This document shows positions 8,380-17,088 of a stretch of DNA of 64,000 nt, piece after piece. Position numbers and translations under genes: made by a program. The notes beneath the pieces are model-generated. The model worked only from the letters and a program-made list of their open reading frames with translations, was not told where the DNA came from and ran no database searches. Numbering within the stretch: position 1 is the first letter of the stretch; the number at the start of each line of letters is the position of its first letter. The DNA is taken from NCBI RefSeq assembly GCF_018736065.1, contig NZ_CP076128.1, positions 1,736,001 to 1,800,000 on the forward strand, in the 5' to 3' direction. This stretch comes from Flammeovirga kamogawensis. GTDB taxonomy: Bacteria; Bacteroidota; Bacteroidia; Cytophagales; Flammeovirgaceae.

Positions 8380-11300
8380 ATGGCAGATCAAAAAATGATC
8401 AGAATAGGCCAAGCGGCCAAAAAATTAAACGTTGGACACTCAACGCTAGTCGAGCAATTGAAGAAGAAGAATATCGCTATCGAATCTTCGTCTCCAAATG
8501 CTAAGATTACGCAGGAGCATTTCGAAATGCTGAAAAAGATGAATGCTAAATCTATGCAAGAGAAAGCAGAAGCATCTCAAATCTCTATTTCGTCTCAAGT
8601 AGGAAATACTGTGATTGAATCTAAGAAAAAGAAAGGTCCAAAAACAGAGAACAAAGAGGACGATCATCTGATCATTAAAAATTCTGCTCCATCTGAAAAA
8701 ACCTCTTCGAATCCTAAGAAAGAAAAACCTGCAGAGCAAAAGCCTGAGCCGGAAGCATTCAGCGGACGTCCAGGTTTAAAAGTTGTTGGTAAAATGGATC
8801 TTGAAACTCCTAAAAAAGTTGAAAAGAAACCTACAGCTAAAAAACCTCAAGCTCCTGCTAAAGATAAACCAGCTCCTGCCCCTAAAGCAGAAGCTACAAA
8901 ACCTGCTGTTAAAGCGGAAAAACCAAAAGTAGAAGCTAAAAAACCGGTTCAAAAAGAAGAACCTAAAGCTTCTCCTGCGAAAGCAACAAAAGCTCAGGAA
9001 ACTAAGCCAGAGCAACCAAAGCAAGAAGTGAAGAAACAAGAAAACAAAGGAAAGCCTGCTCAAAAGGTTGAGAAGGCTAATAAGCCAAAAGAGGCTACTA
9101 CCGAGGTAAAAGCGCCAGCCCCTACTAATGAAGAGGCTACAGCAGGCGAAAACAAAGCAGCTATTAGTGCAAAAGCTGACGAATTGAAAGGACTTACTGT
9201 TGTTGGTAAGGTAGATCTTTCATCTTTTGAGAACCGTCGTAAGAAAAAACCAAAACCGGTTGCTTCTTCTGATGATAAAAACGCTCAAAAGAAACGTAAG
9301 AGAAAACGCGTTCCTGTTGGAAACTCTGACGGTAAAGGACCACAAGGCCAACAAGGTCAAGGTGGTAATCGTCAAGGTGGAAACCGTGGTGGTCAAGGAC
9401 AAGGTCAAGGTGGCGGTAATCGTCAAGGTGGTCAGGGTCAAGGCGGAAACCGTGGACCTGGACAAGGACAAGGTGGAAACCGTGGTGGTCAAGGACAAGG
9501 TCAAGGTGGTGGTAATCGCCAAGGTGGTCAAGGTCAAGGCGGAAACCGTGGACCTGGACAAGGAAATAGAGGACCTGGACAAGGTGGCGGTAACCGTCAA
9601 GGTGGACAAGGTCAAGGACAAGGCACTGGAGAAAAGACATTCCGTAACGCAGATGCTCAATCAAGCAGAAGCGGTAACAATAAGAAAAAAGGAGGAGCTA
9701 AGAAGGGTAAGGTATCTGAAAAAGATATCCAATCTGGAATGAAACGTGCAAACTCTCAATTAAACCAATCAGGGTTTAAATCTACTCGTGGTAAACATAA
9801 GCAAGCTAAACGTAGTAAGCGTGAAGCTGAAAACGAAGCACGTTTACAGAAAGAGGCAGCAGAACAACACATCATTACAGTTACTGAATTCATTTCTACA
9901 AATGATTTAGCAACAATGATGGATATTAGTGTAAGTGATATTATTATGACTTGCATGAACAATGGTATGTTCATCTCTATCAACCAGCGTTTAGATAAAG
10001 AAACAATTGAGTTAATTACTACTGAATTTAACTTTGAGGCTAAATTTACTTCTGCTGAAGAAGAAATTGATGCTCCTCTTGAAAAAGAAGACAAGCCAGA
10101 AGATTTACAGGAAAGAGCTCCAATTGTAACAATCATGGGTCACGTTGACCACGGTAAAACATCATTACTTGATTATATCCGTAACGAAAACGTAGCTGAT
10201 GGTGAAGCAGGTGGTATCACACAGCACATTGGTGCATACGATGTGACTACTAAATCTGGAAAACGTATCGCATTCTTAGATACACCAGGTCACGAAGCGT
10301 TTACAGCAATGCGTGCCCGTGGTGCTAAAGTTACCGATGTTGTAATTATTGTAATTGCAGCAGACGATAATGTGATGCCGCAAACAAAAGAAGCAATCAA
10401 TCATTCACTATCTGCTGAAGTGCCGATTGTAATTGCAATCAACAAAGTTGATAAACCAAATGCGAACGTTGATAATATTAAGAATCAATTATCGCAAATG
10501 AATATACTTGTTGAAGATTGGGGTGGTAAATATCAAGTATTTGAAATTTCTGCCAAATCTGGACAAGGTATCGACGACTTATTAGAAGGTGTTATCTTAG
10601 AATCTGAAGTATTAGAACTTAAAGCTAACCCTAACAAGAACGCTGCTGGTACAATTGTAGAAGCATCTCTTGATAAAGGTCGTGGTTACTTAGCAACAGT
10701 ATTAGTACAAAATGGTACTATGCGTGTTGGTGATGTAATGCTAGCTGGTGGTTACTATGGTAAAGTGAAAGCAATGCTTGACCATAGAGGACACCGATTG
10801 AAAGAAGCTCCACCTTCAACTCCTGTACAGGTATTAGGTTTAAGTGGTGCTCCTCAAGCTGGTGATAAGTTAAATGTTCTTGATTCTGAACGTGAAGCTA
10901 GAGAAATTGCAAACAGACGTGAGCAATTAGCTAGAGAGCAAAGTTTAAGAGCTTCTCAACGTCCTAACCTTGATCTATTCAAGCGTTTAGCACAAGGAGA
11001 ACTTCGTCAGTTGAACTTAATTATCAAGGGTGATGTGGATGGTTCTGTTGAAGCACTATCTGATTCATTATTGAAATTATCTAACGATGAAGTAGAAGTT
11101 AGAATTATCCATAAAGCTGTTGGAGCCTTGACTGAGTCAGATATCCTATTGGCTGCTGCTGATAAGGAAAACCCTACTCTAATCATTGGTTTCCAAGTTC
11201 GTCCAACTAAGAATGCAAGAATACTTGCTGAGAAAGAAGGTATTGAAGTACGTCATTACTCAGTAATCTATAACGCTATCGACGATGTTAAAGACGCTAT

Positions 11301-11655
11301 GGAAGGTCTATTAGATCCAGACTTAGAAGAAAAAATCGTTGGTAATGTTGAAGTACGTGATGTATTCAAAATTACTAAAGTTGGTACTGTTGCAGGTTGT
11401 TACGTTACAGATGGTTACATCAAGCGTAACTCGAAAATACGTATTATCCGTGACGGCGTAGTTATCTACGGCGGTAGCGAAGGTGGTTCTATTGGTGCAC
11501 TGAAACGTTTCAAAGACGATGTGGCTGAAGTTAAATTCGGTTACGAATGTGGTTTGAGTATCGAAAAGTACTCTGACATTAAAGTTGGTGACGTTATCGA
11601 AGCATTCGAGGTTACAGAAACTAAGCGTAAGTTAAAAAGCAATAACAGCAACTAA
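8380..11655 (+). CDS. infB: Translation initiation factor IF-2
   Basis: This 1091-residue GTPase delivers fMet-tRNA to the 30S subunit. Order: a helical IF2-N motif ([21 protein letters not shown], about 7-27), then a long Lys/Pro/Ala/Glu-rich disordered region (about 80-310). A Gly-Gln-Asn-Arg-rich repeat follows (about 320-416), then a second IF2-N-like domain (about 500-550). The G domain has G1 GHVDHGKT at 587-594, DTPGHEAF from 634 and NKVD from 688. Domains II-IV follow to the end. The length is large for bacterial IF-2 because of the N-terminal extension. It has its own promoter and a terminator directly after it. Confidence 0.97.
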   Translation: MADQKMIRIGQAAKKLNVGHSTLVEQLKKKNIAIESSSPNAKITQEHFEMLKKMNAKSMQEKAEASQISISSQVGNTVIESKKKKGPKTENKEDDHLIIKNSAPSEKTSSNPKKEKPAEQKPEPEAFSGRPGLKVVGKMDLETPKKVEKKPTAKKPQAPAKDKPAPAPKAEATKPAVKAEKPKVEAKKPVQKEEPKASPAKATKAQETKPEQPKQEVKKQENKGKPAQKVEKANKPKEATTEVKAPAPTNEEATAGENKAAISAKADELKGLTVVGKVDLSSFENRRKKKPKPVASSDDKNAQKKRKRKRVPVGNSDGKGPQGQQGQGGNRQGGNRGGQGQGQGGGNRQGGQGQGGNRGPGQGQGGNRGGQGQGQGGGNRQGGQGQGGNRGPGQGNRGPGQGGGNRQGGQGQGQGTGEKTFRNADAQSSRSGNNKKKGGAKKGKVSEKDIQSGMKRANSQLNQSGFKSTRGKHKQAKRSKREAENEARLQKEAAEQHIITVTEFISTNDLATMMDISVSDIIMTCMNNGMFISINQRLDKETIELITTEFNFEAKFTSAEEEIDAPLEKEDKPEDLQERAPIVTIMGHVDHGKTSLLDYIRNENVADGEAGGITQHIGAYDVTTKSGKRIAFLDTPGHEAFTAMRARGAKVTDVVIIVIAADDNVMPQTKEAINHSLSAEVPIVIAINKVDKPNANVDNIKNQLSQMNILVEDWGGKYQVFEISAKSGQGIDDLLEGVILESEVLELKANPNKNAAGTIVEASLDKGRGYLATVLVQNGTMRVGDVMLAGGYYGKVKAMLDHRGHRLKEAPPSTPVQVLGLSGAPQAGDKLNVLDSEREAREIANRREQLAREQSLRASQRPNLDLFKRLAQGELRQLNLIIKGDVDGSVEALSDSLLKLSNDEVEVRIIHKAVGALTESDILLAAADKENPTLIIGFQVRPTKNARILAEKEGIEVRHYSVIYNAIDDVKDAMEGLLDPDLEEKIVGNVEVRDVFKITKVGTVAGCYVTDGYIKRNSKIRIIRDGVVIYGGSEGGSIGALKRFKDDVAEVKFGYECGLSIEKYSDIKVGDVIEAFEVTETKRKLKSNNSN
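9381..9572 (+). repeat. 96-bp tandem repeat within infB (two copies plus partial units)
   Basis: Two consecutive 96-bp units (9381-9476 and 9477-9572) encode a 32-residue Gly/Gln/Asn/Arg block, with [10 protein letters not shown] at the start of each unit. The two copies differ only near the end of the second. Shorter [16 protein letters not shown] pieces flank them to about 9625. It is typical slippage or recombination-prone low-complexity coding DNA. Confidence 0.85.
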
Positions 11656-11675
11656 GTTTGCTTGCTAAAATATAT

Positions 11676-11708
11676 AAAGGTCACTATTTAACGATAGTGG
11701 CCTTTTTT
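11676..11708 (+). terminator. Rho-independent terminator of infB
   Basis: AAAGGTCACTAT pairs with ATAGTGGCCTTT (one G-U pair) over a short loop, followed by a T run, just after the infB stop. Confidence 0.88.
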
Positions 11709-11832
11709 GTTTTAATCATATTTTAAATTAAGGCACATAAAACCTTAAAAGGAAGTGTACTCGTTGTAAACAACAAATTTATATATCCTTCTAATACTCT
11801 ACATACATATTTATTTCACTTAAATTTTAGAC

Positions 11833-11868
11833 ATAAAAAAAGCTACCAAATAAATTGATAGCTTTTAA
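11833..11868 (-). terminator. Terminator at the end of the glucan utilisation operon
   Basis: On the minus strand AGCTATCA pairs with TGGTAGCT (one wobble pair) around an AT-rich loop and is followed by seven T. It lies 17 bp beyond the stop of the last GH16 gene. Confidence 0.82.
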
Positions 11869-11884
11869 GTTAAGGGTCTTAATG

Positions 11885-13708
11885 CTAATTAATTAATAAC
11901 TGAGTTGTATAAGTACCTTGCTGGCCAACAACTCTAATTGCATAAATACCTTTAGATAGATGAGGTAAAACTATTTTATTTTGACTCACCTCTGTATACT
12001 CAATAATCAATCTACCTTGTAGATCAAATAAAGACACATCGCGCACACTACTGCCGAATATTGTTAATGTTTGATTCGATTTTGATGGATTTGGAGCGAT
12101 AACATATTTTGTTTCTATAAAACCACCTGCTGATAATGGAATGTCATCAATACAACCGCATGAATTATCATTTGATATTTGTTCATCATTTTTCACCACT
12201 GTATTAAAGGTAAAATCTGATATTTCTATCCCTCCTCTCATTGCCGAAGAGAAACCATAATTAATATATAATTTAACTCCTCCAACTCTATTTAAATTCA
12301 TAGTAGATGGATCAAAAGAATACGTGTATCTCCATATATTACAATCAACTTGCATAGCATCAGATCTTATTCTAAAATTATCTCCACTAATGTCGTTTCC
12401 ACTCTCATTCAGTAAATCAACTCTCATTTGATCAGGGAATAAACCATCTTTAAATTTTAAATCAATTGTAAAGTTTACATGATCATTTAAATCATAGATT
12501 TCATCAAAAGTATAGAAGATATATGGGTTCACTCCAGGGTCTTCTACATCAAATAAAACGCAGCTTACTGTATCACTTCCATTTAAAGAAAAAGCACCTT
12601 CAAAAGCTTCAGGAACACTCCAAGCTGAAGCTCCATTTTCATTTACTGGAGCAAAAGAAACTTGTGGTGAAGTAGGCATTCCTTGAATTATTTTCACATT
12701 AAATGTAGAAGTATATGTATCACAATTTCCCACTACTGAAGCCTTTAATTCTCCACTCTCGGCACTGTCAGACCATTCTACAGTAATTGTATTAGTAGAT
12801 TGCCCATTTACAATAGAAGCCCCATTTGGCACTTCCCATGTAACAACACCATTTACACCATCAACAGTATAAGTTTCTGTTGTAGACTTATCTGCAAAAG
12901 AGGCCCCTTTAATAGACATTTGAGGAGTTGTATTTTGATAAACCCTCACATAATCAATTTCCATTGTTGCAGGCAAGGCTGTATCATCAGTAGGACCTCC
13001 AACAGAACCCCAATTACCACCCATTGCAATGTTTAAAAGTAAATGAAATTGTTTATCAAATGGCCACTCTTTATAAGTTCCATGTTTTGTAAAAGTAAAG
13101 TAGTTCTCTTCGTCTACAAATAATTTAATTTTATCCTCATCCCACTCTAAAATATAATCGTGGTAATTAGTTGTTGCGTCACTTATATCAATATGTTTAC
13201 CAACTTGAGTGTTTATTGAATGATGATAAGATTCTGTATGTACAGTACCATGAACAACATTTGGATCGTAACCAACATGCTCCATAATATCAATTTCACC
13301 ACTAGATGGCCAGCCACCATATTCCCAATCTGTTGGTAACATCCATATTGCAGGCCAAGTACCCTGCCCTTTTGGTAATTTTGCTCTAACTACAATTTTA
13401 CCATACAACCAATCTCCTTTGCCTTTAGAAACTAAACGGGCAGAAGTATAATATTTACCACCAAAATCTTCTTTCCTAGCCGTAATTTTTAATTTTCCTC
13501 CAGCTACTTGAGCATTGGTTAGGCGATCAGTATAATACTGATCTTCGTTATTACCCCAGCCATCGCCTCCTGTATCATAACCCCACTTTTCAGTGTCAGG
13601 TGCGCCTGAGTAATTAAACTCGTCAGACCATACCATTTCATAGCAATCATCTTGAGCAAAAATGGTTAATGGTAATATAGTAAGTAAAGTTAAAAGTAAG
13701 TTTTTCAT
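11885..13708 (-). CDS. GH16 endo-beta-1,3-glucanase (laminarinase) with T9SS sorting tail
   Basis: The 607-residue secreted enzyme has, in order: signal peptide (1 to about 19, ending IFAQ); GH16 domain (about 24-258) with catalytic GEIDIMEHVG (nucleophile E138, D140, acid/base E143) and flanking WPAIWMLP; an Ig/PKD-like module (about 262-342); a beta-sandwich, carbohydrate-binding-like module (about 348-503); and a T9SS type A C-terminal domain (about 535-607, with APNPSKSNQTLTI, LFDLQGRLI and LPHLSKGIYAIRV). The ExDxxE form with beta-bulge is typical of laminarinases and lichenases. It is the last gene of the locus, 12 bp after the lipoprotein GH16. Laminarin specificity is inferred from family and context. 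Confidence 0.93.
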   Translation of the reverse strand: MKNLLLTLLTILPLTIFAQDDCYEMVWSDEFNYSGAPDTEKWGYDTGGDGWGNNEDQYYTDRLTNAQVAGGKLKITARKEDFGGKYYTSARLVSKGKGDWLYGKIVVRAKLPKGQGTWPAIWMLPTDWEYGGWPSSGEIDIMEHVGYDPNVVHGTVHTESYHHSINTQVGKHIDISDATTNYHDYILEWDEDKIKLFVDEENYFTFTKHGTYKEWPFDKQFHLLLNIAMGGNWGSVGGPTDDTALPATMEIDYVRVYQNTTPQMSIKGASFADKSTTETYTVDGVNGVVTWEVPNGASIVNGQSTNTITVEWSDSAESGELKASVVGNCDTYTSTFNVKIIQGMPTSPQVSFAPVNENGASAWSVPEAFEGAFSLNGSDTVSCVLFDVEDPGVNPYIFYTFDEIYDLNDHVNFTIDLKFKDGLFPDQMRVDLLNESGNDISGDNFRIRSDAMQVDCNIWRYTYSFDPSTMNLNRVGGVKLYINYGFSSAMRGGIEISDFTFNTVVKNDEQISNDNSCGCIDDIPLSAGGFIETKYVIAPNPSKSNQTLTIFGSSVRDVSLFDLQGRLIIEYTEVSQNKIVLPHLSKGIYAIRVVGQQGTYTTQLLIN

Positions 13709-13720
13709 AGCGTAGCTTAA

Positions 13721-14569
13721 TTATTTCTGATATACTCTAACATAATCAATATAAAGTGTCTGTGGCCAGATGGCTTCATCTATACCTTTCAATCCTCCCC
13801 ACATTCCTCCAACAGCAAGGTTAAGAATCATATGGAATCTTTGATCATAAGGCCATTCTTTATACGAATTGTGCTCATTTTTAAAAGTGAAATATTTTTG
13901 ATCATCTACAAAGACACTGTATTCTTCTGGTCCCCATTCTACAATGTATTCATGGAACTCACTTTCAGCATCTTTAATAGCAATTGCTTTCGTTTTATTA
14001 GTCCCTATTGAATGATGATAAGAGGCTGTATGAGCAGAAGCATAAATACTATCTTTCTCATAGCCTACATGCTCCATAATATCAATTTCGCCACTATTGG
14101 GCCATTTACCGTACTTCCAATCTGTAGGCAACATCCATATTGCAGGCCAAGTACCTCTTCCAGATGGTAATTTTGCTCTAATTACAAATTTACCGTATAA
14201 CCAATCTCCTTTATTTTGAGAGACTAATCTAGTTGATGTATAATCAAATGTTTTAGTAGAAATAGGGTCATTATATTTTTCTTTGATAGCGGTAATTTCT
14301 AATACTCCATTAGTAATTTTTACATTTTGAGACCTATTAGCTGTATATGCTTGCAACTCATTATTACCCCATTGCCATTTATTTCCTTCAACATCATAAC
14401 TCCATTTTGTTGTATCAGGCATTCCATCTGTATTAAATTCATCAGACCATACCAAATGATACTCACTCGATGTATCAGAAGCTACATTGTTTACTGTTTT
14501 AGTTTCTTTTTTTTGATTACAGCTCAATAATAAGCTAGCTATTGCAGATAGTAGTAGTATTCTTTTCAT
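13721..14569 (-). CDS. GH16 beta-glucanase lipoprotein
   Basis: The 282-residue protein starts with a lipoprotein signal (MKRILLLSAIASLLLSC, lipobox cysteine C17) and is otherwise one GH16 domain (about 37-282). Catalytic residues lie in GEIDIMEHVG: E161, D163, E166. Substrate-cleft motifs WPAIWMLP and LNLAVGGMWGG are present. It is closely related to the GH16 domain of the next gene but lacks accessory modules and the T9SS tail, so it should be held by lipid on an outer-membrane or periplasmic face. It would produce or shorten beta-1,3-glucan oligosaccharides at the membrane. It is in the operon, 86 bp after GH3 with a hairpin between. Confidence 0.93.
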   Translation of the reverse strand: MKRILLLSAIASLLLSCNQKKETKTVNNVASDTSSEYHLVWSDEFNTDGMPDTTKWSYDVEGNKWQWGNNELQAYTANRSQNVKITNGVLEITAIKEKYNDPISTKTFDYTSTRLVSQNKGDWLYGKFVIRAKLPSGRGTWPAIWMLPTDWKYGKWPNSGEIDIMEHVGYEKDSIYASAHTASYHHSIGTNKTKAIAIKDAESEFHEYIVEWGPEEYSVFVDDQKYFTFKNEHNSYKEWPYDQRFHMILNLAVGGMWGGLKGIDEAIWPQTLYIDYVRVYQK

Positions 14570-14588
14570 AGTATTAATTTAAAACACA

Positions 14589-14622
14589 AAAAGAGGAAGT
14601 TCATTACGAGACCTCCTCTTTT
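14589..14622 (-). terminator. Intercistronic hairpin between GH3 and GH16 genes
   Basis: On the minus strand AAAAGAGGA pairs with TCCTCTTTT (arms 14614-14622 and 14589-14597), ending in T residues. Within an operon this could be a partial terminator or a 3'-end stabiliser. Confidence 0.65.
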
Positions 14623-14655
14623 AATCTATTCATCTGTCTCTAATAGTGTTTCTCT

Positions 14656-17013
14656 TTAGAATGAAACTGATTCAGAAACTTTAAATTCTGTTGATTGATC
14701 TCCAATCATTAATCTAAAATCTCCAGCTTCAACTATTTTTTTATTATCAGCTCCAATAAATGCCAAATCTTTTCCATTCAATTCAAACGTAACTACTTTT
14801 GATTCTCCTGGCTTAAGTGTGATTTTTTCAAATCTTCTTAACCTTTTATTGTCTGGCGTAATAGAAGCATAAAGGTCCTTTGTATACAATTGGACAACTT
14901 CTTTCCCTTCTACTTTCCCAGTGTTCTTTACAGTAACAGATACTGTAAAATCTGCATTTGGAAGAATTGATGCAGAAGAAATTTTAATATCTGAATACTG
15001 GTATGAAGTATAACTTAAACCAAATCCAAATGGATATTGGAATGGTAAAGATGAATTGTAATCATACATACCTTCCATTTTCTCAGAAGCTTCTGACGGC
15101 TTATGGTCATATGTTCCTAATGAGTTAGGATACATTGGGTATGAATAAGGTAATTTACCACTTGGATTTACATCACCTGATAAAATATCAGCTAAAGCAT
15201 CTCCACCAAAATTACCCGGTAAATATGTATGTACAACTGCAGACATATCCCCTTCAAATTGAGAAATTAAACGAGGTCGTCCTTCATTTAATACCAATAC
15301 TACAGGCTTTCCTGTTTTCGCAAGAGCTTCTGCTAACTTTCTTTGATTTTGTGAAATATACAAATCATGTAAGTTACCAGGAGTTTCTGTATATGTATTC
15401 TCTCCTAAACAAAGTAAGATTACATCAACTCCATCAGCTGCTTTTACTGCTGCATCAATATCAATATTTTGCTCTTCGTGATATAAACCATCATGCTTAT
15501 ATTCAACTCCAGAAGCAAATTTCACATTGTCTTTTCCAAATTCATTTTGAACAGACTCTAATATTGTGTTATAATCTTGGGCAAATTCTTCTGTTTTTTC
15601 ACCTTGCCAAGAGTATGTCCACCCGCCGTTCAATGTACGCATTGAATTTGCATTAGGGCCTGTAACTAAAATTTTAGAATCTTTTGATAAAGGTAAAACA
15701 CCCTTATCATTCTTTAATAAAGTGATCGATTCAGAAGCCGCGTTATAAGCAATTTGCTCATGCTCTTTGCTTCCAAATTTAGGATAATCTCCTTTTTTAG
15801 GAGCAGGCTTTTCGAATAAGCCTAATTCCATTTTCACTTTTAATATTCTTTTTACCGCATCGTCAATTCTTGACATTGGTACCTCACCTTCGTTCACTAA
15901 CTCAATAAGGTAAGGAGCAAAATCGAAGTTATATGGAACCATCGACATGTCAATCCCTGCATTAATAGATTGTTTTACTGCTTCTTTATGCGATACAGCA
16001 ACTTTATCTCTATTGTGTAGGTTTTCAATATCTGCCCAATCTGTAACTACTAAACCTTCAAAGCCTAATTCTTCTTTTAAAAGTTTAGTCAACATCTCAT
16101 AACTAGCATGAACTGGCACTCCGTTAATAATTCCAGAATTAATCATGATAGTATGAGCTCCTGCATCAATTGCAGCTTTATACGATGGCAAATAATGCTC
16201 TCTTAATTCAATTTCTGGTAAATACGAAGGTGTTCTATCTTTACCAGAACGTTCGCTACCATAACCAATAAAGTGTTTGATACAAGCAGCTACTTTTGTT
16301 GGATCTGACAAATCATTGTCTTTTCCTTCGTACCCATCAATTGCAGCAATACCCATTTGAGATGTTAAATAAACATCTTCACCGTATGTTTCCCAAATAC
16401 GTGGCCATGCTGGGTTTCTTCCCATATCTAAAACCGGTGAAAAATCCCAAGGAATTGAACTAGCTCTAGTTTCATAAGCAGTTACTGCAGACCCCTGACG
16501 GTTTAATTCAGGGTTCCATGTTGCCGCCATACCAATTTGTTGTGGAAAAAATGTTGCTCCAGCCGTATACGTAGTACCGTGAATTGCGTCTACACCATAC
16601 AATACTGGAACTCCAATTTCTTTCATAGCTACCTTCTGAATTTGTGTAATGATTTCATTCCACTTTTCAGGAGTACGAGCTCTGTTATTGGCTGTATTTA
16701 ATACAGAACCAATTTTATATTTTTTGATAGCTTCTTCAAGTAACTTTTTGTCAAGTTCTAAAGGCTCATCACTTACAAATACACTTTCTCCTTTGGTAAT
16801 AACATCTAGAGTTATCTGAGTCATCTGCCCCACTTTTTCCTCTAAAGTTAACTGCATTAATATCTTATCTACTTTTTCTTCGATTGATAAGTTACTATTA
16901 ACTACTATTTCAATATTCTCTTTTTGTTTCTGAGGAACTTCTGGCGAATTAAATCCATAAAGTACAGAACAAAGAGCCGCTGTTGCAAGTCCTTTTACAA
17001 AAATGTTTTTCAT
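14656..17013 (-). CDS. GH3 beta-glucosidase (BglX-like)
   Basis: This family 3 glycoside hydrolase is exported. I prefer the ATG at 17013 (785 residues, MKNIFVKGLATAAL signal); the frame also opens at a TTG at 17028. Domain order is that of BglX: a (beta/alpha)8 domain with VLYGVDAIHG and CIKHFIGYG, the nucleophile aspartate in GFEGLVVTDW (about residue 325 from the chosen start), then an alpha/beta sandwich (LPLSKDSKILVTGPNA, LCLGENTYTETPG) and a fibronectin-III-like C-terminal domain (FTVSVTVKNTGKVEGKEVVQLY). It would release glucose from beta-linked oligosaccharides, probably in the periplasm. It follows the PKD lipoprotein gene with a strong hairpin between. Confidence 0.93.
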   Translation of the reverse strand: MKNIFVKGLATAALCSVLYGFNSPEVPQKQKENIEIVVNSNLSIEEKVDKILMQLTLEEKVGQMTQITLDVITKGESVFVSDEPLELDKKLLEEAIKKYKIGSVLNTANNRARTPEKWNEIITQIQKVAMKEIGVPVLYGVDAIHGTTYTAGATFFPQQIGMAATWNPELNRQGSAVTAYETRASSIPWDFSPVLDMGRNPAWPRIWETYGEDVYLTSQMGIAAIDGYEGKDNDLSDPTKVAACIKHFIGYGSERSGKDRTPSYLPEIELREHYLPSYKAAIDAGAHTIMINSGIINGVPVHASYEMLTKLLKEELGFEGLVVTDWADIENLHNRDKVAVSHKEAVKQSINAGIDMSMVPYNFDFAPYLIELVNEGEVPMSRIDDAVKRILKVKMELGLFEKPAPKKGDYPKFGSKEHEQIAYNAASESITLLKNDKGVLPLSKDSKILVTGPNANSMRTLNGGWTYSWQGEKTEEFAQDYNTILESVQNEFGKDNVKFASGVEYKHDGLYHEEQNIDIDAAVKAADGVDVILLCLGENTYTETPGNLHDLYISQNQRKLAEALAKTGKPVVLVLNEGRPRLISQFEGDMSAVVHTYLPGNFGGDALADILSGDVNPSGKLPYSYPMYPNSLGTYDHKPSEASEKMEGMYDYNSSLPFQYPFGFGLSYTSYQYSDIKISSASILPNADFTVSVTVKNTGKVEGKEVVQLYTKDLYASITPDNKRLRRFEKITLKPGESKVVTFELNGKDLAFIGADNKKIVEAGDFRLMIGDQSTEFKVSESVSF

Positions 17014-17041
17014 CGATTGATTATTCAAAAGGGAAATAAAA

Positions 17042-17075
17042 AATAGCTAGAAGAAGATTACCTCTTCTAGCTATT
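17042..17075 (-). terminator. Strong intercistronic hairpin between PKD lipoprotein and GH3 genes
   Basis: A perfect 13-bp stem AATAGCTAGAAGA / TCTTCTAGCTATT (17042-17054 with 17063-17075) is followed on the minus strand by TTTTTTATTT. It looks like a genuine terminator or attenuator inside the operon. Confidence 0.8.
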
Positions 17076-17088
17076 ATATAATAAGTTT

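Noticed and set aside
9340-9630. Short spaced repeats that could suggest a CRISPR array
   Set aside because: The units are in-frame coding repeats of IF-2 with no unique spacers.
9194-9742. Several long open frames in other frames and on the opposite strand of infB
   Set aside because: They arise from the Gly/Gln/Asn/Arg repeat and Lys/Pro-rich codons; translations are low-complexity, and the infB frame is unambiguous.
15135-15656. 173-codon plus-strand frame inside the GH3 gene
   Set aside because: It is antisense to conserved GH3 motifs and its product is low-complexity Leu/His/Tyr-rich.
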